A stretch of 15,328 nucleotides of DNA from an uncultured Acetatifactor sp. (GCA_947626405.1 CANQSE010000017.1:1-15328); one strand, 5' to 3'; positions 8,418-15,328 are shown, counted from the stretch's first letter. The notes: generated by a model from the sequence alone, not told the origin. Translations and numbers: made by a program.

Positions 8418-9766
8418 AAAGGCGTGACATTACAACCTTCGAGGAGGCGGAGCGCTATCTGTCGGAAGTACCGCGTTTTACCTCGAAGCACACAATAGAG
8501 GATACCAGGGACTTTTTGAGGAGTCTTGGAAGTCCGGATAAAAATCTGAAGATTATTCATGTTGCAGGCACGAACGGAAAGGGTTCCGTTTGTGCCTATT
8601 TGCGCAGTATTCTGGAAGCTGCGGACTTTACCGCCGCAGTTTTCACCTCGCCTCACCTTGTTGATATCAGGGAGCGTTTTGCGGTGGGAGGGGAAATTAT
8701 CTCACGCGAAGATTTTCTCAGGTATTTTAGCCTTGTATATGACGCTCTTGACTGGGACTCTCTTGAGTCGGATCGGAAGGACGCTTATCATCCGTCCTAT
8801 TTTGAATATCTTTTTTTTATGGCAATGCTTTATTTTGCAGACAGGCGCCCCGACTACTGTATACTGGAGACAGGGCTTGGCGGCAGGCTGGATGCCACAA
8901 ACGCCGTCTCGCACAAGGAACTGGCTGTGATTACCAGAATCGGTATGGATCACATGGAATACCTCGGGGACACGCTGGAAATGATTGCCGGGGAAAAGGC
9001 CGGTATAATGGCGGAGGGGACACCTGCCGTCATATGGGATACATGTCCGGAGACTACGGCGGTTTTCTGCCGCAAAGCAAGGGATCTTGGAATTACCGCA
9101 GATTTTGTGTCGAAAAATGACTATACTTTTGGAAAAATTATGAATAAAACCATTGATTTTTCTCTGCACACTGGGTATTATGGTTATATTAGCCTTACCT
9201 TGCACACCATTGCGGCTTACCAGATGGAAAATGCGGCTCTGGCCGTGCGTGCGGCGGAGGCTATGGACTGCGGAAAGGATATCGGAGCAGAAAGGATTCG
9301 TGCGGGTATAGCCGCATGCTTCTGGGCAGGGCGGATGGAAGAAGTGCTTCCGGAGGTCTATGTGGACGGAGCCCACAACGAGGACGGGATAAGGGCTTTT
9401 CTTGAGTCTGTTGCCATGGATGGGATGTCCGCGGCCGTTGAAGGGCAGGGGAGCAGACACAGGAGTCTTCTGTTTTCTGCGGTTAAGGACAAGGACTGTC
9501 AGCGCATGGCGGACAGGGTCGTGGAATCCGGACTGTTTGACAGAATTGCGGTGGCGGGACTTCGCACCGGACGGGGAAGTTCTCCCCTGGCGCTTAAGGA
9601 GATGTTTTTACGTCATGGACATAGTGATATCGCTCTCTACGACACCGCCAGGGAGGCTTTTTACAGCCTTCTTGACAGCCGTGAACAGGGCGAGAGGATC
9701 TATGTGGCGGGCAGCCTGTATCTTGCGGGCGAGATAAAGGAGTTGGTTAGCAATGATAAATTTTGA
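8414..9766 (+). CDS. folC: Folylpolyglutamate synthase / dihydrofolate synthase
   Basis: Mur-ligase-family enzyme that adds glutamate to tetrahydrofolate using ATP, and in many bacteria also joins dihydropteroate to glutamate. It is cytoplasmic and belongs to folate and one-carbon metabolism. The 450 residues show the P-loop GTNGKGS (52-58), SPHLVDIRERF (79-89), ETGLGGRLDATN (152-163), DHMEYLGDTLEMIAGEKAGIM (179-199, including the Lys of GEKAG) and DGAHN (318-322) in the C-terminal ligase domain. Length and N-terminal pattern (EEAERYLSEVPRF) match the family, which supports the TTG start; a purine-rich RBS (AAGGAAGG, ending near 8402) lies about 11 nt before it. The start overlaps the PHP gene stop as TTGA. 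The 3' end overlaps the next small ORF by 14 nt. Whether it has both activities cannot be told from sequence alone. Confidence 0.96.
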   Translation: MKRRDITTFEEAERYLSEVPRFTSKHTIEDTRDFLRSLGSPDKNLKIIHVAGTNGKGSVCAYLRSILEAADFTAAVFTSPHLVDIRERFAVGGEIISREDFLRYFSLVYDALDWDSLESDRKDAYHPSYFEYLFFMAMLYFADRRPDYCILETGLGGRLDATNAVSHKELAVITRIGMDHMEYLGDTLEMIAGEKAGIMAEGTPAVIWDTCPETTAVFCRKARDLGITADFVSKNDYTFGKIMNKTIDFSLHTGYYGYISLTLHTIAAYQMENAALAVRAAEAMDCGKDIGAERIRAGIAACFWAGRMEEVLPEVYVDGAHNEDGIRAFLESVAMDGMSAAVEGQGSRHRSLLFSAVKDKDCQRMADRVVESGLFDRIAVAGLRTGRGSSPLALKEMFLRHGHSDIALYDTAREAFYSLLDSREQGERIYVAGSLYLAGEIKELVSNDKF

Positions 9767-9908
9767 AGAAGAATTAAAGAAATTCCACCCCAGTCTTGAG
9801 GTGGAGGATGCCGAGGATGCCATTTACAACCAGGATCTGACGGATATGGCGGATCTGCTTGTTAAAATGATAAAAGAGTCGGAAGATAAATCAAACGAGG
9901 TGACATAA
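9753..9908 (+). CDS. Small acidic protein between folC and the TPR gene, 51 aa
   Basis: A short frame beginning MINFEEELKKFHPSLEVED and ending DKSNEVT. It is acidic and looks helical, with no membrane segment, cysteine or recognised domain. Evidence that it is real: AAAGGAG (9736-9742) lies 10 nt before the ATG; it overlaps the end of folC by 14 nt; and its TAA shares a base with the ATG of the next gene (TAATG at 9906-9910). It therefore fills the folC-TPR gap exactly and looks translationally coupled on both sides. It may act with, or set the translation of, the downstream membrane protein; this is inference. No function is assigned. Confidence 0.75.
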   Translation: MINFEEELKKFHPSLEVEDAEDAIYNQDLTDMADLLVKMIKESEDKSNEVT

Positions 9909-11314
9909 TGTTTTGTTATAACTGCGGCTGTCATCTGTCCGAGCATGATTTTTGTACTGCTTGCGGAGCGGATGTTTCACTGTATAAAAAGATTCTGTAT
10001 GTCTCCAACATGTATTATAACGAAGGGCTTGAAAAGGCGGAAGTAAGGGATCTGACGGGAGCTGTCACAAGCCTGAGGCAGAGCCTGAAATTCAGCAAAA
10101 ACAATATAGACGCGCGGAATCTGCTGGGGCTTGTATATTTCGAGATGGGAGAGGTTGTGGCCGCCCTGAGCGAGTGGGTCATAAGCAAAAATCTCAGACC
10201 GGAAAAAAACATCGCGGACGATTATATCAACCGGCTCCAGTCCAATTCATCCAGGCTGGATTCAATTAACCAGACTATTAAGAAATACAATCAGGCGCTG
10301 GTGTACTGCCGCCAGGACAGCAAGGATCTTGCCATTATCCAGCTTAAGAAAGTGCTTTCCTTGAACCCCAGGTTCATACGCGCCCACCAGCTTCTTGCGC
10401 TGCTGTTTATGGACGGAGAGGAATGGGAGAGGGCCGAGCGCGAGCTGCACAAGTGCATGGATATTGACAGAAACAATACCCTTACGCTGCGCTATCTTAA
10501 GGAAGTGGAGCTGATGCTTGTCCCTGACGAGAATGTGCGTCAGCCCGCAAAGAAGAAAAAAGACGAGGTTGTCCGCTACCAAAGCGACAACGAGGTCATA
10601 ATCCAGCCGTTTAACGTAAAGGAGCCAAAACGGGGCGGTGCGTCGACTCTTGTCAACATCGGTCTTGGACTTTTGATAGGAGCCGCCGTTTCTTATTTCC
10701 TGTTTGTGCCCGCAGCCGAGACGAACGCCAAAAACGAGGCACAGGAGATCATCACCCAGATCAGCAACGCATCGGATGAAAAGACGTTACAGATTCAGGA
10801 GATGGAGTCGGAGAAAACTAAACTGCAGCAGACCATAGACGATCTGAATGACGAGCTGGAGGGGATAGTGGGAGAGGACGGCACTCTCCACACAATAGAC
10901 AGTCTGCTGATGGCGGCTTCATCATATCTTGAGACGCATGATCTTGAGGCTACCGCCGCAAGCCTGGACGCAATCGCGCAGTCCGTGGATCTCGACGGGA
11001 CATCAGCGAGCTTTCAGAGCCTCTACCATATGCTCTCGGCGGCGATAGGGCCGGATCTGTCTTTAGAGTACCTGCAGAAGGGAAACGATGTGTATAAGAC
11101 GGGCGATTATGCTGCCGCAATAGATGTTCTGTCAAAGTCCGTCTATTATGACGATACAAACACCGACGCCTGGCTGCTGCTCGGACAGGCATATGAGGCA
11201 AACAATAACACACAGGAGGCAATAGAAACATACGAGAAGGTAGTGGAGCTGTTTCCGGACACTCCGAACGCAAGAAAGGCGCAGAATCTGAAAAACCGCC
11301 TGAGTACGGAATGA
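9908..11314 (+). CDS. Zinc-ribbon, TPR-repeat membrane protein
   Basis: A 468-residue protein with a modular layout. Residues 1-20 form a small zinc-ribbon motif (CxxC at C3/C6 and C16/C19). Several TPR-like helical repeats follow (about 30-110 and 125-200), then a basic linker (KKKK), one transmembrane segment at about 245-268 and a coiled coil at about 295-323 (EMESEKTKLQQTIDDLNDEL). Two clear TPR repeats close it at about 384-464 (GDYAAAIDVLSKSVYY...AWLLLGQAYEANN...EAIETYEKVVELFP). By the positive-inside rule the zinc ribbon and first TPRs should be cytoplasmic and the coiled coil and last TPRs outside. It is probably a scaffold for protein contacts; partners are unknown. GAGG (9897-9900) precedes the start. 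It is the last gene of the unit begun at 7605 and sits directly upstream of spoIIA. Confidence 0.85.
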   Translation: MFCYNCGCHLSEHDFCTACGADVSLYKKILYVSNMYYNEGLEKAEVRDLTGAVTSLRQSLKFSKNNIDARNLLGLVYFEMGEVVAALSEWVISKNLRPEKNIADDYINRLQSNSSRLDSINQTIKKYNQALVYCRQDSKDLAIIQLKKVLSLNPRFIRAHQLLALLFMDGEEWERAERELHKCMDIDRNNTLTLRYLKEVELMLVPDENVRQPAKKKKDEVVRYQSDNEVIIQPFNVKEPKRGGASTLVNIGLGLLIGAAVSYFLFVPAAETNAKNEAQEIITQISNASDEKTLQIQEMESEKTKLQQTIDDLNDELEGIVGEDGTLHTIDSLLMAASSYLETHDLEATAASLDAIAQSVDLDGTSASFQSLYHMLSAAIGPDLSLEYLQKGNDVYKTGDYAAAIDVLSKSVYYDDTNTDAWLLLGQAYEANNNTQEAIETYEKVVELFPDTPNARKAQNLKNRLSTE

Positions 11315-11364
11315 CAGGTACAGGCATCCGATAAATATACAGCCGTATATAAAGCACGTAAGAC

Positions 11365-11396
11365 GAGAACCCGCAGGTATCTGCGGGTTCTCTTTT
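11365..11396 (+). terminator. Strong rho-independent terminator
   Basis: A perfect 12-bp GC-rich stem, GAGAACCCGCAG (11365-11376) with CTGCGGGTTCTC (11381-11392), closed by a GTAT loop and followed by TTTT. It lies 50 bp after the TPR gene and separates the folC unit from the spoIIA operon. No convergent gene needs it on the other strand. Confidence 0.93.
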
Positions 11397-11444
11397 AATG
11401 GCGCGGCTGCCGTTTTATCCCTATATTGTGGAGGAGGATGTCAT

Positions 11445-11762
11445 ATGAATCAGGTCATGGAAGATGATTTTCAGGTGATTGACAACTGCCTGATGATCAG
11501 ACTGCCGGAGGAGATCGATCACCATCGTGCGGGATACATCAGTGAAAACGCGGACAGGCACCTGATGCGCAGCGATGTGCAGAATGTTGTCTTCGATTTT
11601 GAAAATACACGCTTTATGGATTCCTCGGGAATCGGGGTCATAATGGGACGTTACCGGAAGATATCGTGCTTCGGCGGAAAGGTGTACGTCGTCCACGCGG
11701 ACAGCCAGATCCTGAGGATACTCAGAGTGTCCGGACTGCAGAAAGTTGTGGAAATAATGTGA
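11445..11762 (+). CDS. spoIIAA: Anti-sigma F factor antagonist (anti-anti-sigma factor)
   Basis: A 105-residue STAS-domain protein. In sporulation, unphosphorylated SpoIIAA binds SpoIIAB and frees sigma F in the forespore. SpoIIAB inactivates it by phosphorylation and the SpoIIE phosphatase restores it. The diagnostic segment FMDSSGIGVIMGRYR (residues 57-71) contains the phospho-acceptor serine (Ser60 or Ser61 of DSS). The N-terminal LPEEIDHHRAGYI matches the family pattern. GAGGAGG (11431-11437) lies 7 nt before the ATG. Gene order spoIIAA-spoIIAB-sigF is the classical operon. The expected sigma-H-type promoter was not recognised in the 48 bp between the terminator and the start; only a -10-like TATATT (11422-11427) is seen, without a good -35. 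Confidence 0.95.
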   Translation: MNQVMEDDFQVIDNCLMIRLPEEIDHHRAGYISENADRHLMRSDVQNVVFDFENTRFMDSSGIGVIMGRYRKISCFGGKVYVVHADSQILRILRVSGLQKVVEIM

Positions 11763-11813
11763 AAGACACAGTGAAGTAATATAGAGCCGGTATACGGCGA
11801 AATGGAGGTTAGT

Positions 11814-12311
11814 ATGGAAAACGAAATGGAGATTATTTTTGATGCTGTCTCGGACAATGAAGCTTTTGCAAGAGTGGCGGTGGCGGCATTTGTGTCGAAC
11901 CTGAATCCCACGATGGAGGAGCTTGCGGACATAAAGACCGCGGTATCTGAGGCTGTGACAAATTCAATCATACACGGCTATGAAAACCTTTACGGGTACG
12001 GCAGGCCGGGGAGATGTCCGGCGGACCGGAAAAAGACAAATGAGGGAAAGGTGAGGATAAGGTGCGTGCTTGAGGACGACGTGTTACATATACAGGTCAC
12101 TGATAAGGGAAAGGGCATAGAAAACGTGGAGCAGGCAATGGAACCTCTCTATACCACCAAACCGGAGCTTGAGCGCTCCGGAATGGGATTTGCATTTATG
12201 GAAGCGTTTATGGACGATCTGGAGGTGGAGAGCACGCCCGGGGAGGGTACGGTGGTGTCAATGACAAAAAAACTGGGGGTCAGCGCATGGATTGACGGTA
12301 AGGAGCAGTAG
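11814..12311 (+). CDS. spoIIAB: Anti-sigma F factor and serine kinase
   Basis: A 165-residue GHKL-type kinase that holds sigma F inactive and phosphorylates SpoIIAA. ATP-binding motifs are the N-box [12 protein letters not shown] (46-57), the G1 box DKGKGI (97-102) and [13 protein letters not shown] (114-126). The start at 11814 is chosen over the in-frame ATG at 11802 because GGAGG (11804-11808) lies upstream of it but inside the longer frame. It also makes [13 protein letters not shown] align with the start of the Bacillus protein and places Arg20, recalled as key for partner binding in Bacillus, at position 20. Oddity: after HGYEN there is a loop of about 18 residues (59-76, with [12 protein letters not shown]) where the Bacillus protein, recalled from memory, has about two. 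The tail is also slightly longer. It starts 51 bp after spoIIAA; its stop is 2 bp before sigF. Confidence 0.95.
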   Translation: MENEMEIIFDAVSDNEAFARVAVAAFVSNLNPTMEELADIKTAVSEAVTNSIIHGYENLYGYGRPGRCPADRKKTNEGKVRIRCVLEDDVLHIQVTDKGKGIENVEQAMEPLYTTKPELERSGMGFAFMEAFMDDLEVESTPGEGTVVSMTKKLGVSAWIDGKEQ

Positions 12312-12313
12312 GC

Positions 12314-13081
12314 ATGGATGAGCTGTCGGTACTGATTGCACGTTCACAGGCGGGAGAAAGCAAGGCAAGAGAGGTACTGATAGAGAAAAATCTTGGTCTG
12401 GTGCGTCACATTGTGCGAAGATTCGCCGGCAGGGGACACGAAATGGAGGATCTGTTCCAGATAGGGACAATCGGTCTTATGAAAGCCATTGATAATTTTG
12501 ATCTTGGACTTGACGTGAAATTTTCAACATATGCAGTTCCTATGATCTCCGGTGAAATCAAGAGGTTTTTGAGGGACGACGGTCCCGTAAAAATCTCAAG
12601 GACCATCAAGGAAAACGGAATGAAGGTCAGTCTTGCCAGGCAGCGTCTGCAGGCGTCCGGCGGAAGGGAGCCGACGCTTAATGAACTTGTGCAGGAGACA
12701 GGACTTTCCATGGAAGATATCGTAATGGCAATGGAGGCGTCGGTGGAGGTTGAGTCGATTTACAGCGCGGTATATCAGGACGACGGAAGCGAGGTTTATC
12801 TTGTTGACAAGGTGATACGCGGGGCAAGCGGCAGCGTCGGAAGCAGCCTGGCCGGAGTTTCCGCGGAAGAAGACACCGAAAAGGAGGAGCTGCTTAACCA
12901 TATGCTGTTGAGACAGCTTCTTGACACGCTGGAACCGTCGGAGAGGGAGCTGATACAAATGAGATATTTCCAGAATAAGACACAGGTGGAAATTGCCCGA
13001 ATACTGGGAATCAGCCAGGTGCAGGTGAGCCGTCTGGAAAAAAAGATTCTCCTGCGGATGAGGGAAAAAGCAATGCTTTAA
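12314..13081 (+). CDS. sigF: RNA polymerase sigma factor F (forespore)
   Basis: Sporulation sigma factor of the sigma-70 group, active first in the forespore and controlled by SpoIIAA and SpoIIAB. The 255 residues show region 2 (NLGLVRHIVRRFAGRG, then EDLFQIGTIGLMKAIDNFD and KFSTYAVPMISGEIKRFLRD), region 3 (GPVKISRTIKENGMKVSLA) and a region 4 helix-turn-helix near residues 223-247 (TQVEIARILGISQVQVSRLE). Identification as sigma F rather than sigma G or B rests on the operon with spoIIAA and spoIIAB and on the length. TAAGGAG (12299-12305) lies 8 nt before the ATG, overlapping the 3' end of spoIIAB, so translation is probably coupled. No spoVA genes follow; the next gene encodes a GH25 protein with its own promoter. 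No terminator was recognised after it. Confidence 0.96.
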   Translation: MDELSVLIARSQAGESKAREVLIEKNLGLVRHIVRRFAGRGHEMEDLFQIGTIGLMKAIDNFDLGLDVKFSTYAVPMISGEIKRFLRDDGPVKISRTIKENGMKVSLARQRLQASGGREPTLNELVQETGLSMEDIVMAMEASVEVESIYSAVYQDDGSEVYLVDKVIRGASGSVGSSLAGVSAEEDTEKEELLNHMLLRQLLDTLEPSERELIQMRYFQNKTQVEIARILGISQVQVSRLEKKILLRMREKAML

Positions 13082-13108
13082 TTTTTTATAAAATCTAAAA
13101 TTTACCGC

Positions 13109-13137
13109 TTTTCAACCGTTGATTCATCGTTTATGAT
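13109..13137 (+). promoter_or_regulatory. Sigma-A-like promoter of the GH25 gene
   Basis: TTTTCA (13109-13114), a 17-bp spacer and TATGAT (13132-13137) predict a start near 13144, 37 nt before the GH25 ATG. The upstream in-frame ATG at 13133 lies inside this -10 box, which argues against it as a translation start. The AT-rich stretch 13081-13110 would act as an UP-like region. It does not look like a sigma F or sigma G promoter. Confidence 0.55.
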
Positions 13138-13180
13138 AGAGATGAGTAAAATAGATACTGAGGAAAGGCGGAGGGTACGA

Positions 13181-14350
13181 ATGGGAAAAAGCACACCGGT
13201 AAAAAGACCGCAGGAAGACCGCAGGAGGGACGGCGCGGGAGTGCGTCGAAAAGCGGCGTCGGCAGCCGCAATGTTTAGCTGTCTTGTGATACTGGTAGCT
13301 GTCATGTACGGAGGGCTTACGCTCTACAACATGTACCTGGAAAAAACGGGCAGGCTTGTAAACGGCAGCTCGGGCGGCCTTGATCTTGATGACGACGGAA
13401 ATGTAATTGACAACGACGGCAACGTAGTGGGAGTTATATCGGATTCCGTTGTATACTCCCAGGAGGAGCTTGACCGCAGAGTTGATGAGGCTTCAGCACT
13501 CGCCCAGGCTCAGGGGGCGGAGGATGTGCTTGATACGATAATGAACGGTTTGTCGGAGAGCGATTCGGTGCTTGAAACTCTGCGCCCCCTCTATCCGGAC
13601 CATATTATAATCTACAGCGGCGGCGCGTATCATTTTATCCCGATCAACAGGGATATGGCTGCTAACAATCTGATACAGGAAAACGTCAACGTGCTCGAGT
13701 CAGGAGAGTTCCAGTATCTTACCGACGGGCAGGTCACTTCTCATAAAGGTATCGACGTGTCGAAATTCCAGGGGGAGATCGACTGGAGCCAGGTGGCCGG
13801 AGACGGTGTGGAATTTGCCTTTATCAGGGTGGGCAGCAGGGCTTACGGCTCAAGCGGACAGCTTCTGGAGGATGAGCGTTTTGACGAAAACATAAAAGGA
13901 GCGCAGGCGGCCGGAATAAAGGTGGGAGTGTATTTCTACACTCAGGCTATAACGGAGGAGGAGGTGCTTGAGGAGGCGCAGTACGTACTGGACAAGATAG
14001 AGCCGTACAGTCTGGACTGCCCTGTTGTTTTCGACGTTGAGAAGACGGACAGCTCAGGAGGGCGGATGAACTCCCTCACGGCTCAGGAGAGGACAGAGTT
14101 TACCAAACTGTTCTGCGATACAATCAAAAATGCGGGATACCGTCCCATGATTTATTATAATTTAAACTGGGGTATGATGGCACTTGACCTGTCGCAGCTT
14201 GAGGAGTATGACAAATGGTTCGCCTCGTGGTCGAGCACCCTGTATTATCCCTATGAGTACAAGGTGTGGCAGTACACGAAAAAGGGACATGTGCAGGGTA
14301 TAGGCGGAGAGGTTGATATGAGTATTTCCTTTGCGCCGTTATGGCAATAA
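13181..14350 (+). CDS. Membrane-anchored GH25 muramidase-like protein
   Basis: Predicted 389-residue cell-wall hydrolase with one N-terminal membrane anchor (about residues 25-48, after a basic, short cytoplasmic tail) and an extracellular C-terminal GH25 (lysozyme, 1,4-beta-N-acetylmuramidase) domain from about residue 188. GH25 landmarks are GIDVSKFQGEIDW with Asp192, FIRVGSRAYG, the DVE pair D285/E287 (catalytic-type acids), YRPMIYYN and the closing WQYTKKGHVQGIGGEVDMS. An Asp/Gly/Asn-rich linker (DLDDDGNVIDNDGNVVG) and a region of unknown fold lie in between. The start at 13181 is preferred because GGAGGG (13170-13175) is 5 nt upstream; the ATG at 13133 has no RBS and overlaps a promoter. 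It may remodel peptidoglycan; a sporulation role from proximity to sigF is only inference. Its stop lies 6 bp from the stop of the opposing gene. Confidence 0.9.
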   Translation: MGKSTPVKRPQEDRRRDGAGVRRKAASAAAMFSCLVILVAVMYGGLTLYNMYLEKTGRLVNGSSGGLDLDDDGNVIDNDGNVVGVISDSVVYSQEELDRRVDEASALAQAQGAEDVLDTIMNGLSESDSVLETLRPLYPDHIIIYSGGAYHFIPINRDMAANNLIQENVNVLESGEFQYLTDGQVTSHKGIDVSKFQGEIDWSQVAGDGVEFAFIRVGSRAYGSSGQLLEDERFDENIKGAQAAGIKVGVYFYTQAITEEEVLEEAQYVLDKIEPYSLDCPVVFDVEKTDSSGGRMNSLTAQERTEFTKLFCDTIKNAGYRPMIYYNLNWGMMALDLSQLEEYDKWFASWSSTLYYPYEYKVWQYTKKGHVQGIGGEVDMSISFAPLWQ

Positions 14351-14356
14351 GGGAGC

Positions 14357-15328
14357 TCAGTCTGCAAGCAGCCATTCAATTAGGTTCTCAGACTTGATCC
14401 CTTCGTATGAGCTGTCCAGTCCCGGCTCAAGCGACAACACGATCTTTTCATAATTGTCACGTATTTTTTGCAGCGGGGCCAGCTCACGCCGCCTTACCTC
14501 CTCGCTGTTCATGGATTCCGTCACCTGAATGTATTTCCTCTCATTGGCGGAAGCCGCAATGAAGTCCACCTCCATGTTGTCGATCTTACCGATTGCTACG
14601 TCGTATCCTCTGCGAAGAAGTTCAAAATAGACGACATTCTCGATTGCGTGACCACTGTCACGATTTCTGAACCCCAGCAGAGAATTTTTGAGAGCTATAT
14701 CGACAATATAGTATTTGCCGAGTGTGCGGAGATATTCTTTTCCTTTGATGTCGAAGCGCTTGATCTCATAGAAGAAGTAGCTTTCAAGCAGTGCGTTGAC
14801 ATATGCCTGAACAGTATGTGCGCTGGGTGCGCTTTTCCGTTTACCATCCTCAAGGAGACCTTCCTTCACTAAAATATTGCTTATAGAGGAAACGGAAACA
14901 TTGGAACCGATGTTGTCTGCAAGAAACATGATGATCTTACGGAGCAGGATCGGATCTGTGATCCGCTTCTGTCCCCGTCGCTTTTCACGCTCGAGAATAT
15001 CGCGGACAACAACGGTAGAATAGATGCCGTCCAGGAGAGAAAGCGCTTTTTCCTGATCTAGCCCGACGTCGGCAATGCCCGGCATGCCGCCAAAACGCAT
15101 GAATGTTTCAAATGCCTCCCTCAGTTCATATTGTTCTCCATTTTTATCCAGTACCCGTTTGTGAACGCCGCCAAGGGCACTTTTGGTTTCTGCTACCTCA
15201 AAATCATGAAAATAAAGAAATTCACTGAAAGAAAGCGGCAGCATCTTGATTTCCACGCATCTGCCGGAAAGATAGGTGGAATATTCCGAGGAAAGCAGGT
15301 ACGCATTGGAACCGGTCACATAGATATC
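14357..15328 (-). CDS. AAA ATPase / DUF4143 protein, N-terminal part outside the window
   Basis: C-terminal 323 residues of a large family of P-loop ATPases (AAA_14 plus DUF4143) common in anaerobic bacteria and archaea. The frame is open to the window edge, reading DIYVTGSNAYLLSSE; that strand follows the Walker B region in the family, so the P-loop and true start lie beyond 15328. The GTG at 15317-15319 is internal. After the ATPase end (LSGRCVEIKMLPLSFSEFL) comes a helical, winged-helix-like middle (ISNILVKEGLL...VQAYVNALLESYFFYEI). The DUF4143 nuclease-like fold follows: NVVYFELLRRGYDV, EVDFIA and YIQV resemble the spaced acidic/Lys-type motifs of PD-(D/E)xK proteins, although QV replaces the usual K. 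Function in this family is largely unknown. It is unrelated to the sporulation genes and probably an accessory insertion. It converges on the GH25 gene. Confidence 0.88.
   Translation of the reverse strand, partial: DIYVTGSNAYLLSSEYSTYLSGRCVEIKMLPLSFSEFLYFHDFEVAETKSALGGVHKRVLDKNGEQYELREAFETFMRFGGMPGIADVGLDQEKALSLLDGIYSTVVVRDILEREKRRGQKRITDPILLRKIIMFLADNIGSNVSVSSISNILVKEGLLEDGKRKSAPSAHTVQAYVNALLESYFFYEIKRFDIKGKEYLRTLGKYYIVDIALKNSLLGFRNRDSGHAIENVVYFELLRRGYDVAIGKIDNMEVDFIAASANERKYIQVTESMNSEEVRRRELAPLQKIRDNYEKIVLSLEPGLDSSYEGIKSENLIEWLLAD

Noticed and set aside
11802..11813. ATG four codons upstream as spoIIAB start
   Set aside because: The only RBS lies within that extension, and the family alignment begins at the ATG at 11814.
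13133..13180. Upstream ATG as GH25 start
   Set aside because: It sits inside a -10 box and has no RBS; the ATG at 13181 has GGAGGG at 5 nt spacing.
14468..14872. 134-codon ORF on the + strand
   Set aside because: It is antisense to the DUF4143 ATPase, whose frame is intact and recognisable.

Overview
The window looks like a chromosomal segment of a spore-forming Firmicute, most likely a gut-type Clostridia of the Lachnospiraceae. The reasons are an intact spoIIA sporulation operon (spoIIAA-spoIIAB-sigF), strong AGGAGG-type ribosome binding sites, valS and folC close together as in other Firmicutes, and large lipoproteins with a C-terminal solute-binding module of a kind familiar from Lachnospiraceae. 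Genus and species cannot be read from this sequence. All genes are on the + strand except the last, which is on the - strand. Both edge genes are cut by the window.

Region 1 (1-2617) is valyl-tRNA synthetase, missing a short N-terminal piece. Region 2 (2667-7499) holds two paralogous lipoproteins in tandem. Each has a signal peptide with lipobox, a large N-terminal segment that may be a beta-propeller, and a C-terminal solute-binding-protein module. No transporter permease or ATPase gene is nearby. The two proteins are diverged over most of their length, but their genes are exactly identical over 46 bp at the lipobox end and 67 bp at the C-terminal end. The second gene has its own sigma-A-like promoter.

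Region 3 (7605-11396) reads as one transcription unit. It has a promoter and a leader with a hairpin and short tandem repeats. Four tightly coupled genes follow: a PHP-domain phosphoesterase, folC (TTG start overlapping the previous stop), a 51-codon acidic ORF, and a zinc-ribbon/TPR membrane protein. A strong intrinsic terminator closes the unit. Region 4 (11445-13081) is the spoIIA operon: anti-anti-sigma factor, anti-sigma kinase and sigma F, which together set forespore-specific transcription. The SpoIIAB here carries an extra basic loop. Region 5 (13109-14350) is a membrane-anchored GH25 muramidase-like protein with its own promoter. Region 6 (14357-15328, - strand) is the C-terminal part of an AAA ATPase/DUF4143 protein that converges on the GH25 gene with 6 bp between the stops.

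There is no tRNA, rRNA, CRISPR array, insertion sequence or recognisable riboswitch. No gene-free stretch exceeds 300 bp; the longest is 7500-7748. The parts most worth attention are the lipoprotein pair with homogenised ends inside the valS-folC neighbourhood, the small coupled ORF at 9753, and the modified SpoIIAB.
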